NCBI GenBank assembly: GCA_938011315.1
Contig: CALLUG010000032.1
Coordinates: forward strand, 1 to 36,836
Origin: an uncultured Flavobacteriaceae bacterium
GTDB lineage: Bacteria; Bacteroidota; Bacteroidia; Flavobacteriales; Flavobacteriaceae
Reading direction: 5' to 3'
Length of the DNA stretch: 36,836 nt
Position 1 is the stretch's first letter, and every line of letters starts with the position of its first letter. Both the position numbers and the translations under genes were made by a program. A model generated the notes under the pieces. That model was given only the letters and a program-made list of their open reading frames with translations. It was not told where the DNA came from and searched no databases. Below, in pieces: positions 1-6,852 of this stretch.

Positions 1-16
1 AAAAGGCTTTTTTAGT

Positions 17-646
17 CTAAGGAATATTCAGGTATTTATGTGTTTGCAACGAAACTTTCCATTTAGGATGTTTCATAACATAATCTACAATAATAGGAAT
101 TATTTTATCTTTTTTACTCCATTCTGGTTGTAAATACAACAGGCAATTATCATTGACTTTTTCGGCTTGTTCTTCTGCAAATTTTAAGTCGTCCGTATTA
201 TAAATAATCATTTTAAGTTCGTGGGCAGAATCATAAATTTCCTTAGTAGGTAATTTTCTTTTTTTAGGAGATAAACAAATCCAATCCCAAGTTCCTGTTA
301 GCCTATAAGCTCCAGAGGTTTCTATATGCAAATGCAACTTTTCTTTTTTTAACAAAGAGGTTAGTACAGACATATCCCATGTTAAGGGTTCGCCTCCAGT
401 AACAACAATAGTATTACTGTGCTTTACAGCGTTTTCAACAATTTTAGTAACTTCTGTAGGAGGGTGCAAATTAGCGTTCCAACTCTCTTTTACGTCACAC
501 CAATGGCAACCTACGTCGCAACCACCAATACGTACAAAATATGCGGCAGTCCCTTTATGAAAGCCCTCGCCTTGTATGGTATAAAACTCTTCCATTAACG
601 GCAACATTTCGCCTTTATTAACTCTATCTTCAATATCTTTTGTCAT
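17..646 (-). CDS. queE: 7-carboxy-7-deazaguanine synthase QueE (radical SAM)
   Basis: Makes 7-carboxy-7-deazaguanine from 6-carboxy-tetrahydropterin, the radical-SAM step toward preQ0 and queuosine. From the ATG at 646 the protein has 209 residues. It opens with a conserved N-terminal stretch (GEMLPLMEEFYTIQGEG) and a compact cluster motif, Cys43-x3-Cys47-x2-Cys50, in place of the long-spaced cysteines of some QueE proteins; a VVTGGEPL segment, the SAM-binding GGE motif, follows. The reading frame extends upstream to 673, but that codon is TTG. The ATG at 646 lies just behind a good -7 promoter box, so I chose it. The stop at 17-19 is inside the window, so the gene is complete. The RidA-like gene lies 58 bp upstream on the same strand. 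The function call is confident. Confidence 0.93.
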   Translation of the reverse strand: MTKDIEDRVNKGEMLPLMEEFYTIQGEGFHKGTAAYFVRIGGCDVGCHWCDVKESWNANLHPPTEVTKIVENAVKHSNTIVVTGGEPLTWDMSVLTSLLKKEKLHLHIETSGAYRLTGTWDWICLSPKKRKLPTKEIYDSAHELKMIIYNTDDLKFAEEQAEKVNDNCLLYLQPEWSKKDKIIPIIVDYVMKHPKWKVSLQTHKYLNIP

Positions 647-653
647 AAGCGTA

Positions 654-661
654 CAAATATA
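654..661 (-). promoter_or_regulatory. Bacteroidota -7 promoter box for queE
   Basis: On the minus strand these bases read TATATTTG, a perfect TAnnTTTG -7 element of Bacteroidota housekeeping promoters. Only seven bases separate it from the ATG at 646, so transcription would start at or just before the start codon. I see no clear TTG -33 element at the usual 17-21 bp spacing. Confidence 0.5.
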
Positions 662-704
662 CGATATAAGCAACAGTTAATTTTATTGCCTAGGTACATA
701 GGCA

Positions 705-1199
705 TTATTTGGCTGCAACAACTTCTATTTCAATTTTAGCATTACCTGCTAAGCCTGCAGCAGCAAAAGTGGTTCGAGCAGGTTTTTTTTTAAAATGCTT
801 AGTGTACACACTGTTAAATGCAGAAAAATCATTAATATCTGCCAAAATAACGGTGCATTTTACAACGTGATTTAAAGATAGTTTATGATACTCCAATATG
901 TCTTTTATATTTTTAATTACTTGCTCTGTTTCTGCCTCTATGCCCCCCTTTACCAATACGCCTTTTGTATGATCTCGACCTATTTGCCCCGACAAGAACA
1001 AAAAATCTCTTGTCTCGACGGCATCACTAAATGGGGTATTTTGTCGCGTAGGTTCATGAGATTTGTGAAATATTGTAGTTCCCGCCTCTTTAGCTTCCGT
1101 TTGTGCTATTTTATCCTCTTGTTTGTCTTGACAAGACATTAGTAGTACAAGCAACAAAGCTGCTAGTATGTGCTGTATATGTGTCATTACTATATTCAT
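705..1199 (-). CDS. RidA/YjgF-family lipoprotein (exported)
   Basis: The RidA family hydrolyses reactive enamine/imine intermediates and is usually cytosolic. The 164-residue product begins with a lipoprotein signal: a hydrophobic run (residues 8-20) and a lipobox ending Met-Ser-Cys23, followed by QDKQED, an acidic start that resembles the surface-export signal of Bacteroidota lipoproteins. A RidA core fills roughly residues 40-164 and keeps the active-site arginine (Arg142 in PARTTF) and the C-terminal glutamate (Glu159 in IEIEVVA). Imine deaminase chemistry is therefore possible, but in the periplasm or at the cell surface. Met5 (1187) is an alternative start that leaves the signal intact. 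queE follows 58 bp downstream and the HerA-like gene diverges upstream. Its substrate is unknown. Confidence 0.88.
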   Translation of the reverse strand: MNIVMTHIQHILAALLLVLLMSCQDKQEDKIAQTEAKEAGTTIFHKSHEPTRQNTPFSDAVETRDFLFLSGQIGRDHTKGVLVKGGIEAETEQVIKNIKDILEYHKLSLNHVVKCTVILADINDFSAFNSVYTKHFKKKPARTTFAAAGLAGNAKIEIEVVAAK

Positions 1200-1244
1200 T
1201 TTAAAGTTGTATAAAATTACACTATTTTTATCAAAACTTTTTGC

Positions 1245-2804
1245 ATGACTAATAAAGCTACTTTTTTATCCAACCTTAACAAAGGATATACTTATAAAGG
1301 CGATTATATAACCCTAGGATCTGCAATGCTAGATGGCGATACCATTACAGACGCTTTTGTAAATGTTCCGTTAAAAACCCTAAACCGACATGGCTTAATT
1401 GCAGGAGCAACAGGAACTGGCAAAACAAAAACGTTGCAAGTCCTTTCCGAAAACTTAAGTGACAAAGGTATCCCTGTGCTGCTTATGGATATTAAAGGAG
1501 ATTTGAGCGGTATTGCGCAACCAAGTCCTGGGCATGAAAAAATTAATGAACGACATAAAAAAATTGGCTTACCCTTTGAAGCAAAAGGATTTCCTGTAGA
1601 AATTATGTCCTTATCAGAACAAGATGGTGTACGATTACGTGCCACGGTTAGCGAATTTGGCCCTGTATTACTCTCGCGGGTTTTGGAATTGTCCGAAACA
1701 CAATCGGGAGTTTTGGCGGTAATTTTTAAATATTGCGACGATAACAAGCTACCGCTTCTAGACTTAAAAGATTTTAAGAAAGTTTTGCAATACGCAACAA
1801 AAGAAGGAAAAAAAGAATTTGAAGACGCTTATGGACGCATCTCCAGCGCATCCACAGGAGCTATACTAAGAAAAATAGTTGCACTAGAGCAGCAAGGCGC
1901 AGACTTGTTTTTTGGAGAAAAATCATTCGATGTTGAAGATTTAACAAGAACGGACCCTGACGGACGTGGGTATATTAATATTATTAGACTTACAGATATT
2001 CAAGATCGTCCAAAATTATTTTCTACATTTATGCTAAGCCTATTGGCAGAAATTTACGAAACATTCCCAGAACAAGGCGATAGCGATGTCCCAAAACTTA
2101 TTTTATTTATAGACGAAGCGCATCTTATATTTAATGAAGCCTCAAAAGCTTTACTGAGTCAAATTGAAAGCATTGTTAAACTCATTAGAAGTAAAGGAGT
2201 GGGCTTGTATTTTGTAACTCAAAACCCTACCGATGTTCCTGAGTCCGTCTTGAGCCAATTAGGCCTAAAAATACAACACGCCCTAAGAGCCTTTACCGCC
2301 AAAGACAGAAAAGCCATTAAACTAACAGCTCAAAACTACCCTATTACAGAGTATTACGACACCGCAGAGGTTTTAACTTCTTTAGGTATTGGAGAGGCAT
2401 TAGTATCCGCACTAAACGAAAAAGGTCGACCTACGCCACTAGCAGCAACAATGCTTCGCGCACCAATGAGTAGAATGGACGTGTTAAGCAAAACAGAACT
2501 AGACACCTTGCACCACAACTCTAAACTTGTTGCAAAATACAACGAAACTATTGACAGGACTAGCGCTTACGAAATGCTTAACGACAAAATTAAAAAAGCA
2601 GAAACACTTAAAGCTGAAGAAGACAAGCGCCTAGATAAAGAACAACAACTCAAAAAGCAGCGCAAACAAGACGAAGCAGACAAAAACTCTCGCCATACAA
2701 CATCCAGAAGTCGCCGCTCAACAAGGCAAAACCCAATTGTAAAAGTGCTTACAAGCGCAACCTTTATCAGAGCTGTTTTTGGTATCCTAAAAAAAGTTAT
2801 CTAA
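1245..2804 (+). CDS. HerA-like helicase/ATPase, DUF853 (YjgR) family
   Basis: A 519-residue P-loop ATPase of the HerA/FtsK-like superfamily, DUF853 branch (E. coli YjgR type). Walker A is GATGTGKT at residues 54-61. Walker B is LILFIDEAH, with Asp290 and Glu291, followed by a VTQNP sensor-like segment typical of HerA/VirB4-like motors. After about residue 440 the chain becomes a highly charged Lys/Glu/Gln helix with a Ser/Arg-rich stretch, then a short hydrophobic C-terminus. The cellular role of the family is poorly defined; a DNA-translocating motor is inferred from the fold. The small lipoprotein gene starts 18 bp after its stop and is probably co-transcribed. No transmembrane segment is evident in the motor part. 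Confidence 0.88.
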   Translation: MTNKATFLSNLNKGYTYKGDYITLGSAMLDGDTITDAFVNVPLKTLNRHGLIAGATGTGKTKTLQVLSENLSDKGIPVLLMDIKGDLSGIAQPSPGHEKINERHKKIGLPFEAKGFPVEIMSLSEQDGVRLRATVSEFGPVLLSRVLELSETQSGVLAVIFKYCDDNKLPLLDLKDFKKVLQYATKEGKKEFEDAYGRISSASTGAILRKIVALEQQGADLFFGEKSFDVEDLTRTDPDGRGYINIIRLTDIQDRPKLFSTFMLSLLAEIYETFPEQGDSDVPKLILFIDEAHLIFNEASKALLSQIESIVKLIRSKGVGLYFVTQNPTDVPESVLSQLGLKIQHALRAFTAKDRKAIKLTAQNYPITEYYDTAEVLTSLGIGEALVSALNEKGRPTPLAATMLRAPMSRMDVLSKTELDTLHHNSKLVAKYNETIDRTSAYEMLNDKIKKAETLKAEEDKRLDKEQQLKKQRKQDEADKNSRHTTSRSRRSTRQNPIVKVLTSATFIRAVFGILKKVI

Positions 2805-2822
2805 GTTAAACTTACATTATTA

Positions 2823-3380
2823 ATGAAAAACTTAATTTTTATATTAATTACAATTAGCCTTAGCCTTACCTCGTGTGGCACTGAAATTAACCCTAATCTA
2901 ATTACCAAAAGCAATATTGGTTTACTCAACGACTCTACACAGGTTAAAGACTTAAAAACGTTGTTTGCTAAAGACTCTATTGTAACCTACACCGCAGGAG
3001 ATGAGTTTATTGGTAACATTAACGACATTCATATTTATAAAAAAGGAGGACAAAAACAACTTACTCTAACCCCTTGGCAGGCCTTAGACTCTACAGCTAC
3101 ATTTAAAACAATTAGAATCATTGACCCAACATTTAAGACTGCCAAAGGCTTGCACGCCAATAGCACTTTTAAGGATATTAAAAACAACTATAACGTGTCT
3201 AGCATTGATAAAACCCTTAGAAGCATTATTGTTACGGTAAACGATATTAATGCTTTTTTTACGATATCCAAAGATGAGCTCCCTGCACAATTATGGTTTA
3301 GTGACACCAAAATTGAAGCCATACAAATACCAGACCACAGCAAATTAAGCAGCTTTTTTATGCAATGGCCCGAAAAATAG
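2823..3380 (+). CDS. Small lipoprotein of unknown function
   Basis: A 185-residue protein with a clear lipoprotein signal: MKNLIFIL, a hydrophobic run, then a lipobox ending Thr-Ser-Cys at about residue 18. I do not recognise the family. The middle section (about residues 95-135) has a pattern Phe-x-Thr-x-x-Gly-x(4)-Ser-Thr-x-x-Asp-Ile, followed by an Asn-Tyr turn. This resembles the 'G-x-S-T-x-x-D-L' repeats seen in some small periplasmic bacterial lipoproteins, but I cannot assign it. It lies 18 bp behind the HerA-like gene, so the two are probably one transcript. Residues after the cysteine (GTEINPN) are not strongly acidic, so a surface location is less likely than for the next lipoprotein. 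Confidence 0.8.
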   Translation: MKNLIFILITISLSLTSCGTEINPNLITKSNIGLLNDSTQVKDLKTLFAKDSIVTYTAGDEFIGNINDIHIYKKGGQKQLTLTPWQALDSTATFKTIRIIDPTFKTAKGLHANSTFKDIKNNYNVSSIDKTLRSIIVTVNDINAFFTISKDELPAQLWFSDTKIEAIQIPDHSKLSSFFMQWPEK

Positions 3381-3445
3381 TACAATACATTACTGAAAAA
3401 TAACAAAAAATTAACGTTCTATGCTGTAAGCTGTTTGTTTTTTAC

Positions 3446-3453
3446 TATATTTG
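3446..3453 (+). promoter_or_regulatory. Bacteroidota -7 promoter box upstream of the HExxH lipoprotein
   Basis: TATATTTG matches TAnnTTTG exactly. It lies 116 bp before the ATG at 3570, so the leader would be about 110 nt. It would give the 3570-6438 gene group a promoter separate from the HerA-like pair. No well-spaced TTG -33 box is visible. Confidence 0.4.
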
Positions 3454-3569
3454 ATTTATTGTTTAAAACAAACCTTATAGAAGTAATACATTATAATATC
3501 CTTAAACGGATGTCAAATGCCTATAATTCCTATAAAATTTAATATTCCATATAACAAAAAACAACATAA

Positions 3570-5369
3570 ATGAAATCAACACTCAAATCTTTAAGTTACT
3601 TACTTTGTGCTATAACACTTTTATACAGTTGTAGGCAAGACGATTTTGAAAACGATATTCTACAAGACACACAAAGCCAAACAATTAGTAATTATAGCTT
3701 AAACTTCAAACGCTTTAGCGAGACTAAAGACCTTCCAAAACTTTATAAAGAACTTGTTGTAGACAAAAACATCTTTGGTAAACCTAACAATATTGCAACA
3801 AGCAGTGCTATTAACTCTGAAGTGAATAATCCAGACCTCTACAACTTTACCATAGATAGTAGTCGTGTTGCACAAATATCCAACCAGTTTGGCGATTTTT
3901 ACACCTTACGCATAACACGAGAAACGCCTACAGTGGGCTATTATGAAAACATCATGATTGCTAATCAAAAATTTAAAGATCCAAAAGCCTACTTGTTTAA
4001 GTATTACATTGATGGGAGAAAAGACGTACAAGAATTAGAATATGAATACTTAGGGTTTGTGCGTGCCTACAAACGTGCAGACGGAACTTATTGCGTACAG
4101 TGGGAAGAAATAATATGCACTTACGATCCAGAGCATGACCGTCCAGTTGGTGATGCTTGCAATTTAGACCATATAAAAACAGTAGTGCATACAACGTGTG
4201 CAGATAATTCACCTCATATTGCAGAAGGCGGAGACGAGGGAGGTAGTGGAAGTAGAGGCTCTAGCGATAGAGGCGATACTAACAGAGACGATGACAGTGG
4301 GTACGGCGGCTATAATAATACCAGTGGTGGCGGTGGAACTAATGGCGGTACTGGTAGCAGTAGCAGCAATACTAACAGTAATACCAACAATGGCGGAAAC
4401 ACCGACTCAAGTAGTGAATGTCAAGTAAATCTTACCACAGGAGAGAATAGTTGTGATATTATTGTGACTACAGATATTCCTCCAACTAGGGATGACCTTG
4501 TTAGTTTTATTAAAACTATACTAGACCTACAAAACAACACACCAACTGCAATTGCACTAGACGACTTAGATTACACAGAATTAACAAAGATTAGTACTTT
4601 TTTAATGGAAAATCTAAATGCTAGTGGAGGTGTTTCTGATCAAATTGATGAGTTTACAGAACAGGCAATTTTGTCTACAGAAAAAGTAGATTTTGATCTA
4701 AAAATAATAGACGATGAGCTGACTGGTAAGGAGAAGTGCCTAAATGACCACCTTAGAAATAGTGGTAATGATTTCATTAAGAGTATTTTAAGTAATTTCG
4801 AAGGAGATGATTCAGAATTTGGAATAAAAATTATTTCTGTAGATGATATTCCTAACGATAATAAAGATAAAGTAATTAATGGCAGAACTACATTTGGAAA
4901 AAATGGTAACATTATAACTATTAAGATTAATAGCTCCTCAACAAGTGTTCGATCAGCTATAAGTGTGTTCAGAACATTAATACATGAATACATTCACGCA
5001 GATATATTTAGAAAGATAAACACAAAAAACACAAATGTAGATATCGAAAATTTCAGAGATGTCTTTGAAAGATTTAATGTAGAAAATTTCAAAATTACTG
5101 CGCAACATAATACAATGGCAGAACTTTATATAGACCAAATTGCAACTGCTCTGGAAACTTTACATAAAACTGTATTGGTTCAAGATTTTAATTCGTTGAC
5201 CGATAATGGATTAAATCCTATACCTCCTATATTTTATGAAGCTCTAGCATGGCAAGGATTAAAAGGTAATAATATTGAAGCTTATAACAGTTTGCCTAAC
5301 AGTAAAAAAATGGAATTAGCTAAAGCTCTTTCTCTTTATGGCGGAAGCTCATCTACTTGCCCAAATTAA
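3570..5369 (+). CDS. Modular surface-type lipoprotein with HExxH metallopeptidase-like C-terminal domain
   Basis: A 599-residue protein in three parts. First, a lipoprotein signal with lipobox Leu-Leu-Tyr-Ser-Cys21 and then RQDDFEND, a good fit to the acidic surface-export signal of Bacteroidota lipoproteins. Second, an N-terminal domain (about 40-215) with four clustered cysteines near its end, followed by a Gly/Ser/Asn/Asp linker at about 219-282. Third, a C-terminal domain with the zinc-protease motif HEYIH at residues 472-476. Glu518 (in MAELYID) and His513 are candidate third metal ligands, so a gluzincin- or SprT-like fold is possible. I do not recognise the full-length family. The tail part of the gene is visibly more AT-rich than the linker part, consistent with domain swapping. 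Two small exported proteins follow at once. Function unknown; a secreted protease or toxin-like effector is inference only. Confidence 0.8.
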   Translation: MKSTLKSLSYLLCAITLLYSCRQDDFENDILQDTQSQTISNYSLNFKRFSETKDLPKLYKELVVDKNIFGKPNNIATSSAINSEVNNPDLYNFTIDSSRVAQISNQFGDFYTLRITRETPTVGYYENIMIANQKFKDPKAYLFKYYIDGRKDVQELEYEYLGFVRAYKRADGTYCVQWEEIICTYDPEHDRPVGDACNLDHIKTVVHTTCADNSPHIAEGGDEGGSGSRGSSDRGDTNRDDDSGYGGYNNTSGGGGTNGGTGSSSSNTNSNTNNGGNTDSSSECQVNLTTGENSCDIIVTTDIPPTRDDLVSFIKTILDLQNNTPTAIALDDLDYTELTKISTFLMENLNASGGVSDQIDEFTEQAILSTEKVDFDLKIIDDELTGKEKCLNDHLRNSGNDFIKSILSNFEGDDSEFGIKIISVDDIPNDNKDKVINGRTTFGKNGNIITIKINSSSTSVRSAISVFRTLIHEYIHADIFRKINTKNTNVDIENFRDVFERFNVENFKITAQHNTMAELYIDQIATALETLHKTVLVQDFNSLTDNGLNPIPPIFYEALAWQGLKGNNIEAYNSLPNSKKMELAKALSLYGGSSSTCPN

Positions 5370-5396
5370 ATACACTAACCAAATTAAACACACTAA
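5361..5396 (+). repeat. Tandem 18-bp duplication across a stop codon
   Basis: Two adjacent 18-bp units, 5361-5378 and 5379-5396, differ at one base (CCAAATTAAATACACTAA versus CCAAATTAAACACACTAA). The first unit contains the TAA of the HExxH lipoprotein gene at 5367-5369. The second ends just before the next gene starts at 5400. Confidence 0.85.
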
Positions 5397-5399
5397 GTT

Positions 5400-5798
5400 A
5401 TGAAATTTACTTTATATTTTATCTTACTACTATGCACAACATTAAGTGCTCAACAAAAAAGTAAAGACACCCTTTTTTTTAAACTAGACCGCTATATTAA
5501 TATCTCTAAGCACAATCCAAACGAAATTATATTTAACCACAAAGAGTTTTACTATAAAGATCAAGGCGTATTGTTTGAAAAGAAAGGCGTTTTAACCAAT
5601 CTTTCTCCAAATAAAGTATTAAGGATGAAGCCTTTTATAAGGAAAGCAAGGTTTTATAAAAAGAGAGGCTTCAAAAAGGTAGCAGTCAGTGATGTATTTA
5701 ATTATTTTGCAGAAAAATTTGTGGTTTTTTTTGTGGACAAATCTAATAAAGGTAAAAAACAATATATTGAAGTCAGTATCGTACAATGGATTAGCTAA
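5400..5798 (+). CDS. Small exported protein of unknown function
   Basis: A 132-residue protein with a Sec signal peptide (MKFTLYFILLLCTTLSA, likely cut before QQK), so the mature form should be periplasmic or secreted. The mature part is basic and aromatic (many Lys, Phe and Tyr) and contains no cysteine or recognisable catalytic motif. I do not recognise the family. It starts 30 bp after the HExxH lipoprotein gene, separated only by a duplicated 18-bp spacer, so the two genes are very probably co-transcribed. That placement suggests a partner of the lipoprotein, for example an inhibitor or immunity protein, but nothing in the sequence proves it. Confidence 0.72.
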   Translation: MKFTLYFILLLCTTLSAQQKSKDTLFFKLDRYINISKHNPNEIIFNHKEFYYKDQGVLFEKKGVLTNLSPNKVLRMKPFIRKARFYKKRGFKKVAVSDVFNYFAEKFVVFFVDKSNKGKKQYIEVSIVQWIS

Positions 5799-5822
5799 AA
5801 TATAATGGCTAAAAACACTCTA

Positions 5823-5882
5823 TAACCAAACGTTACATACAACTGTTTGGTTAACATATTGATAATTCAGTAAGCGCTTACT
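5823..5882. repeat. Inverted repeat and palindrome between two exported-protein genes
   Basis: An inverted repeat pairs about nine bases (5823-5831 with 5845-5853, AACCAAAC/GTTTGGTT core) around a 13-base loop. A perfect 14-bp palindrome, AGTAAGCGCTTACT, follows at 5869-5882. Neither has a T-run after it, so they are not typical terminators. The palindrome could be an operator for the gene starting at 5941. Confidence 0.5.
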
Positions 5883-5940
5883 AAAACTCAGTATAATGCT
5901 ATAACAATACTCTAATTAAGTATCTTAAACTAATTATATA

Positions 5941-6438
5941 ATGAAAATTTTACTCGTATTAATAAGTCTTGCCTGCTTTACTATTGAAGCACAAAATAGA
6001 ATTGAATACAACCCACGTCTTCCAATAAACCCTAACGATACTATAGTTATATTAGCCCATCGTAGCATTACTAAAGAAGTGAGTGAAAAAATAATTGTAT
6101 TCTCATTAAAACACAAAAAGCTATCTTGCAATTCGCTTAATCTTGTACATCACTTATTTAAACCCTCACTAAAAGTTACACATTATGAAGATGCAACCTA
6201 CAAAGATCGAAATATGGATGTTGCTACTGTATCACGCAAAACCTTAAAAAAATATAAAACTATAAAGCTTAAAAACTTATTAAAATATTCTAAAGGCACA
6301 AGCAAAAGAAAATATTATGAAGCCTTTTATGAATGTGTTAGGCTAGAGATATACCTAAACCAAATAACTGTATATTACGATTTTAAAGACGATGGCAAAC
6401 ATGTATTGTATGAGGTATTACCTGTAATTCTTTTCTAA
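5941..6438 (+). CDS. Small exported protein of unknown function
   Basis: A 165-residue protein with a Sec signal (MKILLVLISLACFTIEA, likely cut before QNR). The mature part is strongly basic and Tyr-rich, with a central Lys/Thr-rich region (about residues 95-125) and a C-terminal beta-like stretch. It has two cysteines (in LSCNSL and YECVRL) that could pair after export. I do not recognise it. It resembles the 132-residue protein upstream only in size, export and charge; I see no convincing sequence homology between them. The gap of about 140 bp holds a hairpin and a palindrome, so this gene may have its own control. It is the last gene before a decayed transposase. Confidence 0.72.
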   Translation: MKILLVLISLACFTIEAQNRIEYNPRLPINPNDTIVILAHRSITKEVSEKIIVFSLKHKKLSCNSLNLVHHLFKPSLKVTHYEDATYKDRNMDVATVSRKTLKKYKTIKLKNLLKYSKGTSKRKYYEAFYECVRLEIYLNQITVYYDFKDDGKHVLYEVLPVILF

Positions 6439-6504
6439 ATTCATATAGTAATATTACCAATAGCCACATACACTGCCTTGAAATTAGCACTTATATATTA
6501 GGTG

Positions 6505-6845
6505 CTATGTTGAATATAGTGGGTAATCAAATTTAAGTTTTCCGCAGGTAAAGTATATCATACTGATAAAGTTCTTAGTGTTTCTATATCCTCTTGCTCT
6601 TTTTTTAGCCAACTGTATTTTGAATTAAGTCCTTCTAATATTCCATTGTTAATTCTGCTAACTAAAATGAATTTAAGGAGCGACTATTTAACCAAAAAAA
6701 GTTAGTTTGCCCGCAACTACAATTTCGCCATCTGTCCTCCGTTTATTTTGAAAAGGCTTTGTTTTTTTATCGATAATAGACAACTCCGTACCTAACAAAT
6801 AAGTGATTTCAATTAAGGAAATACACTCCTTAATGTTTTATCCAT
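6505..6845 (-). pseudogene. Decayed ISL3-like transposase remnant
   Basis: The 414 bp without an intact gene (6439-6852) hold broken minus-strand coding sequence. Bases 6659 down to about 6560 translate as SRINNGILEGLNSK and onward, which strongly resembles the C-terminal 'TRxSNGxxEGxNxKIK' block of ISL3-family transposases. After a frame change the sequence continues as MIYFTCGKLKFDYPLYST and a stop at 6505-6507, a typical end for these proteins. At 6845 there is an ATG with MDKTLRSVFP, then a stop and a shifted open stretch (GTELSIIDKKTKPFQNKRR), plausibly the transposase N-terminus. The order fits one gene with the catalytic middle deleted and at least two frameshifts. The C-terminal assignment is good; the N-terminal part is a guess. 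I see no clear terminal inverted repeats. Confidence 0.55.
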
Positions 6846-6852
6846 ATTAAAC

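Noticed and set aside
1-16. AAAAGGCTTTTTT at the left edge, possibly half of a terminator
   Set aside because: The other half would lie outside the window, so no hairpin can be shown.
4198-4428. Plus-strand open frame inside the linker of the HExxH lipoprotein gene
   Set aside because: It is a Val/Ala-rich shadow frame caused by the repetitive Gly/Ser/Asn codons of the real gene.
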